A DNA stretch of 12,928 bases from Chloroflexota bacterium (GTDB taxonomy: Bacteria > Chloroflexota > Ktedonobacteria > Ktedonobacterales > Ktedonobacteraceae), in the NCBI GenBank assembly GCA_902810755.1, contig CADDYT010000169.1, forward strand, positions 1 through 12,928. Reading direction: 5' to 3'. Made by a program: the position numbers and the translations under genes. Shown here piece after piece: positions 6,434-12,928 of the stretch. The stretch's first letter is position 1; each line of letters begins with the position of its first letter. Below the pieces are notes generated by a model. That model was given only the letters and a program-made list of their open reading frames with translations. It ran no database searches and was not told the DNA's origin.

Positions 6434-7852
6434 ATGTTTCTCGAACGCATCGTCACACAAACGCGCAGCGATCTGGAGCAGCGCAAAAGCACACGCTCGC
6501 AGGCAGAGGTGCAGCGACTGGCGGCAGAGCAGCCAGCGCCGCGAGACATGCTGGCGGCCCTGCGCGACGAAGCGGGGCGAGCAATGCGCCTGATTGCCGA
6601 GGTGAAACGCGCCTCGCCCTCAAAGGGGCTGCTCGCGCCTCACCTTGACCCTGTGGAACTGGCGCGCACCTACGAGGCCAGCGGAGCCGCCGCCATCTCC
6701 GTCCTAACCGAGCCGCGCTTCTTTCTCGGCTCGCCAACGTATCTCACCGCCATCAAGCGAGCGATCAGCGTGCCGGTACTCTGTAAAGATTTCATTATCG
6801 ACGAGTACCAGGTTTACGAGGCTCGTTCGTGGGGCGCGGACGCCATCCTGCTCATCTGCGCTCTGCTCGATGACCGGCAATTGCGTCACCTGCTCGGCGT
6901 AGCACGCTCGCAGGGCATGCACTGCCTGGTCGAAGTTCACAGCGCCGAGGAGGCGCAATGCGCCGTAGAGGCCGGAGCCAGCATCATCGGGGTGAACAGC
7001 CGCGATCTCGTCACCTTTGAAATGCATCCCTACCTCATCCGCGACCTGCGCCGCCTGCTGCCATCAGATCGTGTTGTCGTCGCCGAAAGCGGCATTCATA
7101 ACGCGGCAGATGCCCGGCGACTGGCCCGCTACGACGTACAGGCCATGCTGGTAGGAGAATCGCTGGTCGTTTCGCAGGACGTGCCGGGGCAAATGCGCGT
7201 GCTGCTGGCGGGAGCCAACAAGAGTACGCAGGTCAAAATCTGCGGGTTAAAAACGGCGGAGCATATTGACACCGCCATAGACGCGGGAGCGGACATGCTC
7301 GGCTTCGTCTTCTACCCGCCGAGCCATCGTTATCTCTCGCCAGAGCAGGCCAGCGCGCTGGTGCAGAGCAATCCGCGCCTTGCGGGCAAAAACGGCAAGC
7401 CAGACCTGGTAGGCGTCTTCGTCAACGAGGAAGCCGAGACCATCAATGATATAGCTGAACAGGTCGGGCTGCACTTTGTGCAACTGCATGGCAACGAATC
7501 ACCGGCATTCTGCCAGCAGATTCAGCGACCCGTCATCAAAGCCATCCCATTGAGAAGCCTGGATGATCGGGAGGCTATTGACGCCTATAGAGGCGTAGCG
7601 TGGCGTATCTTACTCGATACGCCCTCAGCAGGCTGGGGCGGCAGCGGCGTTGCCCATGATTGGAGCGCGGCGCGCACTATCGCACAAGAGTTGCCAATCC
7701 TGCTGGCCGGCGGTCTCACGCCGGAAAACGTGGCCGGGGCCATTGCGCAGGTTCGCCCCTGGGGCGTCGACGTGAGCAGCGGCGTCGAGACGCAGAAGCA
7801 GAAAGATAGCGAAAAAATTCGGACGTTTATTGAACAGGTACGAAAGCTATAA
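6434..7852 (+). CDS. trpCF: Bifunctional indole-3-glycerol-phosphate synthase / phosphoribosylanthranilate isomerase
   Basis: Two consecutive tryptophan enzymes in one 472-residue chain. Residues 1 to about 260 are indole-glycerol-phosphate synthase: EVKRASPSKG with Lys58, LCKDFIID with catalytic Lys118, EVHS with Glu167, VNSRDL and VVAESGI with Glu218. Residues about 266-472 are the isomerase: VKICGLK with Cys270, GFVFYPPSHRYL, VGVFVN, VQLHGNE, LLDTP with Asp395, LAGGLTPENV and GVDVSSGVE. The isomerase step comes before the synthase step, so domain order is the reverse of reaction order, as in the E. coli fusion. The linker is short (about LLAGANKST). Most bacteria keep these as separate genes, so this may be an independent fusion. 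ATG at 6434 is preferred over upstream in-frame ATGs inside trpD because family homology begins there; the ribosome site is weak. trpB follows 3 nt after the stop. Confidence 0.95.
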   Translation: MFLERIVTQTRSDLEQRKSTRSQAEVQRLAAEQPAPRDMLAALRDEAGRAMRLIAEVKRASPSKGLLAPHLDPVELARTYEASGAAAISVLTEPRFFLGSPTYLTAIKRAISVPVLCKDFIIDEYQVYEARSWGADAILLICALLDDRQLRHLLGVARSQGMHCLVEVHSAEEAQCAVEAGASIIGVNSRDLVTFEMHPYLIRDLRRLLPSDRVVVAESGIHNAADARRLARYDVQAMLVGESLVVSQDVPGQMRVLLAGANKSTQVKICGLKTAEHIDTAIDAGADMLGFVFYPPSHRYLSPEQASALVQSNPRLAGKNGKPDLVGVFVNEEAETINDIAEQVGLHFVQLHGNESPAFCQQIQRPVIKAIPLRSLDDREAIDAYRGVAWRILLDTPSAGWGGSGVAHDWSAARTIAQELPILLAGGLTPENVAGAIAQVRPWGVDVSSGVETQKQKDSEKIRTFIEQVRKL

Positions 7853-7855
7853 ACC

Positions 7856-9124
<1,269 letters not shown>

Positions 9125-9141
9125 AGTAAGGAGATAGCGTC

Positions 9142-9987
9142 ATGCAACAGACATCAACACAAACTAGCACACCGCCAGCGCAAAAAATTACCCATGTTTT
9201 TGAAAAGGCGAAAAACGAAGGGCGCGGCGTCATCATCCCCTACTTCATGTGCGGCTACCCGACGGCGCGGCAGAGCATTGAACTGGCGCTGGCGGCGGCG
9301 GAAGGCGGGGCAGAGATCATTGAGCTAGGGATGCCTTTCAGCGACCCACTGGCGGATGGCGCGACGATTCAGCACGCCGGGCATGTCGCGCTGGAAGGCG
9401 GCATGAGCATCGCGGGCTGCATGGAGGTGGCGCGCCAGGTCTCAGCCCGCATCGACGTGCCTCTGCTCCTGATGGGCTACTACAATCCCGTGCTGGCCTA
9501 TGGCCTCGAACGCTTCTGCCAGGATGCGGTCAGCAGCGGCGTCTGCGGGCTGATTATTCCCGATCTGCCAGCCGAAGAGGCCGGACCGTTGCAGTCTGCC
9601 GCCTACCGGCACGGCCTCTCACTCGTCTTCCTCGTGCCGCCCACAACGCCGGATGAGCGCATTGCTCAGATCGCTCGCCTGACGGCAGAGGGTCCGGGCA
9701 GCTTTATCTACTGCGTCTCCCTGAGCGGCGTCACCGGCTCGCGTACATCACTGCCCCCTCACTTGAAGGGTTTCATTGAGCGTGTGCGTGGCTATACGAA
9801 AGCCTCTGGCATCCCACTGGTCGTCGGCTTCGGCCTCTCCACACCGGAGCATATCGCAGAGGTGATGGGCTACGCCGACGGGGCCGCAATCGGCAGCGCC
9901 CTCGTCAATCTAATTGATCGGCACGAGGAGAGAGCGCAGGTGGAGGCCGTGAAGGAGTATATTGTCAGTCTTGTTGTATCCCAATAA
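9142..9987 (+). CDS. trpA: Tryptophan synthase alpha chain
   Basis: It cleaves indole-3-glycerol phosphate to indole and glyceraldehyde-3-phosphate and passes the indole to TrpB. The 281-residue TIM barrel shows IIPYFMCGYP (31-40), EIIELGMPFSDPLADG with the catalytic Glu61 and Asp72, LLLMGYYNPVL, GLIIPDLPAEE, YCVSLSGVTGSR with the flexible loop that closes over the substrate, and GFGLSTPEH plus GSALV for phosphate binding. One small deviation is GATIQ where GPTIQ is usual. The ATG at 9142 follows AGGAG at 9131-9135. Its N-terminal 14 residues are Thr/Gln-rich and unconserved. It closes the trp biosynthetic run; no intrinsic terminator is visible after it, so read-through into aroH is possible. 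Confidence 0.97.
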   Translation: MQQTSTQTSTPPAQKITHVFEKAKNEGRGVIIPYFMCGYPTARQSIELALAAAEGGAEIIELGMPFSDPLADGATIQHAGHVALEGGMSIAGCMEVARQVSARIDVPLLLMGYYNPVLAYGLERFCQDAVSSGVCGLIIPDLPAEEAGPLQSAAYRHGLSLVFLVPPTTPDERIAQIARLTAEGPGSFIYCVSLSGVTGSRTSLPPHLKGFIERVRGYTKASGIPLVVGFGLSTPEHIAEVMGYADGAAIGSALVNLIDRHEERAQVEAVKEYIVSLVVSQ

Positions 9988-9988
9988 C

Positions 9989-10018
9989 TTGCCGACGCTC
10001 ACCCTTACTTTGTACAAT
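9989..10018 (+). promoter_or_regulatory. Possible promoter for aroH-aroF
   Basis: TTGCCG (9989-9994), an 18-nt spacer and TACAAT (10013-10018) form a weak sigma70-type match in the 99-bp gap after trpA. It would let aroH and aroF be expressed when the T-box terminates. The -35 box matches only four of six bases, so chance is not excluded. Confidence 0.35.
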
Positions 10019-10033
10019 ATACCCATACCCGCC

Positions 10034-10050
10034 ACTTACTTCTCGTAAGT
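10034..10050. promoter_or_regulatory. 6-bp inverted repeat downstream of the possible aroH promoter
   Basis: ACTTAC (10034-10039) and GTAAGT (10045-10050) are inverted copies around 5 nt. They lie about 10 nt past the likely transcription start of the weak promoter, a typical operator position, or could form a small leader hairpin. There is no T-run, so it is not a terminator. Confidence 0.25.
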
Positions 10051-10086
10051 ATACGGTCGATGGCTATAAGAAAGAGGTAAGGTATC

Positions 10087-10467
10087 ATGTATTGCCGGGG
10101 CATTCGGGGAGCGACGACGGTTGAGCGCAATGAGCGGGAAGCGATGCTGGTTGCGACAACGGAACTGTTGCAGGCAATTGTTCAGCGCAATGAACTGGAA
10201 GTCGCGAATATCGCGAGCGCCATTTTTACGGTGACAGATGATCTGGATGCCGCGTTTCCCGCGCAGGCGGCTCGTGCGCTCGGCTGGGCAGAGGTGCCGT
10301 TGATGTGCGCGCGTGAGATTCCCGTTCCCGGCAGCCTTGAAAAGTGCATTCGCGTGCTGCTGCATGTCAACACGGAGCGCAGCGCCGCCGAGATGCAGCA
10401 TGTGTACCTGCGTCGAGCAGCCAGTTTGCGCCCGGAATTCGGCATGGAAGGCATGGGTATTGCATAG
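10087..10467 (+). CDS. aroH: Chorismate mutase, AroH type
   Basis: It rearranges chorismate to prephenate, the branch towards phenylalanine and tyrosine. The 126 residues match the monofunctional trimeric B. subtilis AroH fold (about 127 residues) and not the all-helical AroQ type. It opens with RGIRGATTVERNE with active-site Arg7; other visible active-site residues are Cys74 and Glu77 in MCAREIPV, Arg89 in KCIRVLLHVNT and Tyr107 in QHVYLRRA. The ATG at 10087 follows AAGAGGTAAGG. It begins 99 bp after trpA and is followed, after 160 bp, by aroF. Placed here it sits at the branch point where the trp genes and the Phe/Tyr branch compete for chorismate. Confidence 0.95.
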   Translation: MYCRGIRGATTVERNEREAMLVATTELLQAIVQRNELEVANIASAIFTVTDDLDAAFPAQAARALGWAEVPLMCAREIPVPGSLEKCIRVLLHVNTERSAAEMQHVYLRRAASLRPEFGMEGMGIA

Positions 10468-10627
10468 CCGGTTGTGCTGTAATCGGCTATGGTACTTATC
10501 GTACAGAACAGGCTATCATGACGATGGCGTCAGGATGTGCCAGGTGCTGCCAATGGAGAACCAGCCAGTTATCAGGTAATCACCAGACAGTTACCAACTC
10601 ATTTTGACACAGGAGGAACCAGATTTC

Positions 10628-11707
10628 ATGATCGTCGTGATGAAAGCCGGTTGTAAGAACGAAGACATTGACCGCGTCATGACCTTCCTCAGCAATCACG
10701 GACTGAGCGGGCATCCGTCGCAAGGCGTTGAACGCACCATTATCGGCGTGCTGGGCGGCGTCGGGCCGACAGGAGTGCGCGGCAGCATCGGCGGCATCAA
10801 CCCGGCGCTGGGTGAGGCCCTGGAATGCCTGCCCTGCGTGGAAAGCGTGCTGCGCGTCACCAAGCCCTACAAGCTTGCCAGCCGCGAATTTCACCCCATA
10901 GATACAACGGTGGATGTTGCCGTTCCCTGCGTTGCCGAAGGAAAAGTCAGCATCGGCGGGCAGAGCGTGGTGATGATGGCCGGGCCCTGCACAGTCGAAA
11001 GCGAGAAGCAGTTGCTGACGACGGCGCAGGCGGTACGCGAGGCCGGAGCAGTTATCTTACGCGGCGGCGCCTTCAAACCCTCGACTTCGCCCTATGGCTT
11101 TCGCGGCCTGGGGGAAGACGGGCTGAAGCTGCTGGCAAAAGCCCGCGACGAATTCGGGATGGCGGTGATTACCGAGGTGATGACGCCCGGCGACGTACCG
11201 CTGGTCAGCGAATACGCCGATATCCTGCAAATCGGCACGCGCAATATGCAGAATTACTTCCTGCTGGACGAGGTAGGGCGCACGCGCATGCCAGTCATGC
11301 TCAAGCGCGGCATGTCGGCCACCATCGAGGAGTGGCTGCTGGCGGCGGAATACATCCTCGCGCAGGGCAATCCCAATGTAATCCTGTGCGAGCGCGGCAT
11401 TCGCACCTTTGAAAAGGCTACTCGCAACACCATGGATATCAGCGCCATCCCGCTCGTCAAGCAGCTTTCGCACCTGCCCATTGTCTCCGACCCCAGTCAG
11501 GGAACGGGGCGGCGCGACCTCGTCTCACCCATGACGCTGGCCTCCATCGCCGCCGGAACCGACGGCCTGCTCATCGAAGTCCATCCCAACCCCGACGAGG
11601 CCCTCAAAGACGGCGCGCAATCGCTCACCATCTCTCAATTCCAGGAACTGATGCCACAGGTTCAAGCGGTAGCAACGGCCATTGGACGCGATGTGATTAC
11701 AGAGTAG
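10628..11707 (+). CDS. aroF: 3-deoxy-7-phosphoheptulonate synthase, type I-beta with regulatory domain
   Basis: It condenses phosphoenolpyruvate with erythrose-4-phosphate, the entry step to the shikimate pathway. The 359 residues contain an N-terminal ferredoxin-like domain (1 to about 85) and a TIM barrel, as in Thermotoga maritima DAHP synthase. His29 and Ser31 match the residues I recall as contacting the tyrosine inhibitor there. The barrel shows AGPCTVES with metal Cys121, [18 protein letters not shown] (145-162), QIGTRNMQN (201-209), [13 protein letters not shown] and [13 protein letters not shown] with Glu317 and Asp328. The remaining metal position, His in the usual DPSH, is Gln291 here ([10 protein letters not shown]). 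About 19 extra residues, largely a Gly-rich segment near 44-60, lie between the inhibitor site and the barrel. ATG at 10628 is chosen: AGGAGGA at 10611-10617 precedes it, while an in-frame TTG at 10604 lies upstream of that site. Feedback by Tyr/Phe is inferred. Confidence 0.94.
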   Translation: MIVVMKAGCKNEDIDRVMTFLSNHGLSGHPSQGVERTIIGVLGGVGPTGVRGSIGGINPALGEALECLPCVESVLRVTKPYKLASREFHPIDTTVDVAVPCVAEGKVSIGGQSVVMMAGPCTVESEKQLLTTAQAVREAGAVILRGGAFKPSTSPYGFRGLGEDGLKLLAKARDEFGMAVITEVMTPGDVPLVSEYADILQIGTRNMQNYFLLDEVGRTRMPVMLKRGMSATIEEWLLAAEYILAQGNPNVILCERGIRTFEKATRNTMDISAIPLVKQLSHLPIVSDPSQGTGRRDLVSPMTLASIAAGTDGLLIEVHPNPDEALKDGAQSLTISQFQELMPQVQAVATAIGRDVITE

Positions 11708-11724
11708 GCCTGAACAGATTCAGC

Positions 11725-11752
11725 AAAAAAGGGCGGTCGAAAGCAAACCGTC
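11725..11752 (-). terminator. Terminator of the PAP2 gene
   Basis: Read on the - strand, GACGGT (11752-11747) and ACCGCC (11737-11732) pair with one G-T wobble around a 9-nt loop, followed by C and six Ts (11730-11725). It lies about 115 bp past the PAP2 stop and just beyond the aroF stop. The stem is short, so strength is uncertain. Confidence 0.5.
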
Positions 11753-11796
11753 GCGGTCGCTGGCGAACACGAAGCGATTGCAAAATAGAGCTAAAT

Positions 11797-11840
11797 AGCA
11801 TGAAAGAAGGGTAGCTATGCAGTCGCCCTTCTTTCATGCT
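11797..11840. terminator. 15-bp inverted repeat between convergent aroF and PAP2 genes
   Basis: AGCATGAAAGAAGGG (11797-11811) and CCCTTCTTTCATGCT (11826-11840) are perfect inverted copies around a 14-nt loop. The position between two convergent stops suggests a bidirectional transcription end. No T-run follows on the + strand and only ATTTAG-like sequence on the - strand, so it may act more as a 3'-end stabiliser than as an intrinsic terminator. Confidence 0.6.
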
Positions 11841-11866
11841 CGCCGGCTCCGACTCTCTGATTGTCC

Positions 11867-12661
11867 TTAAGAGGCAAGCTGAGCCAGAGGGTGCTTCTTT
11901 GCCCGATGCTCCGTCCACAGTCGATTGACCCAACGGTACAGGAAGATGAAGAGGAATAGCCAGAGCAGACCTACCAGGTAGCCGCCCAGCACATCGACCG
12001 GGTGATGCTCTCCTGCCTCAAGGCGTGCATAGCCAACCGCGAGAATATAAATGACGGCCAGTATCTGGAAGGGAATCAATATCCACCGATAGCGCCAGCG
12101 CCGCACCTGCGGCGTGAAGCTCAGGTAGAGCAGGAAGCCATACAGCACAGTATCGTGAATGACGTGGCCCGATGGAAAGCTGTAGGCGCCGATGTTGCGA
12201 TGCACGCAGATACCCTGCGCCGTCGTGGCGCGCGGGCGAGCCACCGCCTTCTCAATGGCGAACCAGACGCCGCTGGAACTCAGCACGGCAACGCCCAGGA
12301 AGATGGCCTGCAAGAACATACGGAAGAGGAAGAGAAGAATCATCCAGCCTATCGGGATGACAACAGCCTGAAGGGGATCATTCAGGCTGTTGATAAAATC
12401 GACCACCATATCGCCCCAGGAACGCGACTGCACATGATAAACACAGGGGATGGGATGCTGCCCCTGAATAACGTTGGTAAGCTGAAGTTCAAACGGCCAC
12501 GCCGCCGGGTGATTATGCACGACGACCGACATGGTGGCCACCACCGCGACCCCGATGAACCAGAGAATGATGCCGATGACCAGCCCCTGAGAAATACCTG
12601 ACTTCTTTCTACCAGGTACAGCATCCCTCAAAATGGAATGCGAGGATGTTGCTTTTTGCAT
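11867..12661 (-). CDS. PAP2-family membrane phosphatase
   Basis: An integral membrane phosphatase of the PAP2/lipid phosphatase family; such enzymes remove phosphate from phosphatidic acid, phosphatidylglycerol phosphate or undecaprenyl pyrophosphate. From the chosen start it has 264 residues and about six membrane segments (near 26-46, 98-112, 115-133, 168-182, 193-211 and 224-242). Motif 2 is SFPSGHV with His166; motif 3 is ARLEAGEHHPVD with Arg213, nucleophile His219 and Asp223. Motif 1, normally K-x6-RP, is degenerate: IEKAVARPRA (136-145). The loop of about 50 residues between segments 1 and 2 faces the same side as the active site in this family. ATG at 12661 is chosen because AAGGAGG precedes it by 11 nt; the frame stays open to 12772 without a better ribosome site. 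A basic tail (HRAKKH) ends the protein. The exact lipid substrate cannot be read from the sequence. No clear promoter is visible in 12662-12801. Confidence 0.88.
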   Translation of the reverse strand: MQKATSSHSILRDAVPGRKKSGISQGLVIGIILWFIGVAVVATMSVVVHNHPAAWPFELQLTNVIQGQHPIPCVYHVQSRSWGDMVVDFINSLNDPLQAVVIPIGWMILLFLFRMFLQAIFLGVAVLSSSGVWFAIEKAVARPRATTAQGICVHRNIGAYSFPSGHVIHDTVLYGFLLYLSFTPQVRRWRYRWILIPFQILAVIYILAVGYARLEAGEHHPVDVLGGYLVGLLWLFLFIFLYRWVNRLWTEHRAKKHPLAQLAS

Positions 12662-12801
12662 ACAGTGACATACCTCCTTATTTCCAGACCAACCTTGCGC
12701 ACTTACCTCACTACACGGTTGAGGTCTGAGATGAGGATACACTGCCTGCTTTGTACAAGAAAATGAGGACATTGAGCGAACACGCCTCGTGCAACACGCT
12801 A

Positions 12802-12928
12802 GCCACCCACATCAGGTCACCCCCAGCACGCTCGTCTCCCGCCGCGCTGCAGGCCACCCGCATCAGGTCACCCCCAACACGCTCGTCTCCCGCCGCACTG
12901 CAGGCCACCCGCAAGAGGTGGCCCTACT
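12802..12928. repeat. 51-bp tandem repeat, running off the window
   Basis: Two units of 51 bp (12802-12852 and 12853-12903) differ at only three positions; a third unit starts at 12904 and changes course after GCCACCCGCA into AGAGGTGGCC. Each unit begins GCCACCC and ends CTGCAG. The third contains CAGGCCACC-CGCAAGA-GGTGGCC, a hairpin almost identical to the one at 3157-3181. The block is upstream of the PAP2 gene and may contain more units beyond the right edge. Confidence 0.85.

Noticed and set aside
10604..10627. Upstream TTG start of AroF
   Set aside because: The ribosome site at 10611-10617 lies downstream of that TTG, and conserved homology starts at the ATG at 10628.
12711..12914. 67-codon frame on the - strand across the 51-bp repeats
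   Set aside because: The frame is open only because the repeat period is a multiple of three; no ribosome site and no recognisable protein.
12802..12928. CRISPR array at the right edge
   Set aside because: The 51-bp units abut directly with no spacers.

Overview
The window looks like chromosomal DNA from a moderately high-GC bacterium. I favour Chloroflexota, most likely Ktedonobacteria. This is an inference from the tRNA-sensing T-box leader, the trpE-G-D-C/F-B-A order with a trpC-trpF fusion, the aroH-aroF tail and the GC-rich intergenic repeats. No marker gene here proves the taxonomy.

Left end (1-1570): the 3' end of a secreted-type lytic transglycosylase (SLT fold) gene on the + strand converges on a small VWA-domain gene on the - strand. 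The VWA gene is the oddest gene here. It starts, behind a strong ribosome binding site, at the helix that normally follows the metal-binding DxSxS motif, and DxSxS is instead its last ten residues, so the domain reads as circularly permuted. A consensus-like promoter on the - strand (about 1386-1414) and another on the + strand (1538-1566) diverge from an AT-richer spacer.

Centre (1538-9987): one + strand tryptophan operon. A sigma70-type promoter is followed by a T-box leader of about 390 nt with a UGG specifier, a UGGC acceptor-pairing bulge that matches a G73 discriminator, a 7-nt antiterminator bulge and an intrinsic terminator with seven Ts. It is followed by trpS, trpE, trpG, trpD, a trpC-trpF fusion, trpB and trpA. 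From trpE to trpA the genes overlap or lie 3-17 nt apart. trpS and trpE are separated by about 200 bp of GC-rich AGGCCAC repeats. Uncharged tRNA-Trp should allow read-through into trpS and, if transcription crosses the repeat block, into the whole pathway from chorismate to tryptophan. TrpE keeps a feedback-type LLES motif, which would add end-product inhibition.

Right of trpA (9988-11707): an AroH-type chorismate mutase and a type I-beta DAHP synthase (AroF) with an N-terminal ferredoxin-like regulatory domain continue on the same strand, possibly from their own weak promoter. AroF supplies the entry step of the shikimate pathway, AroH sends chorismate towards Phe/Tyr, and the trp genes take it to Trp. 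In AroF the position of the conserved metal-binding histidine is a glutamine.

Right end (11708-12928): convergent terminator-like hairpins, a - strand PAP2-family membrane phosphatase gene, and 51-bp tandem repeats that share a hairpin core with the trpS-trpE repeat block and run off the window.
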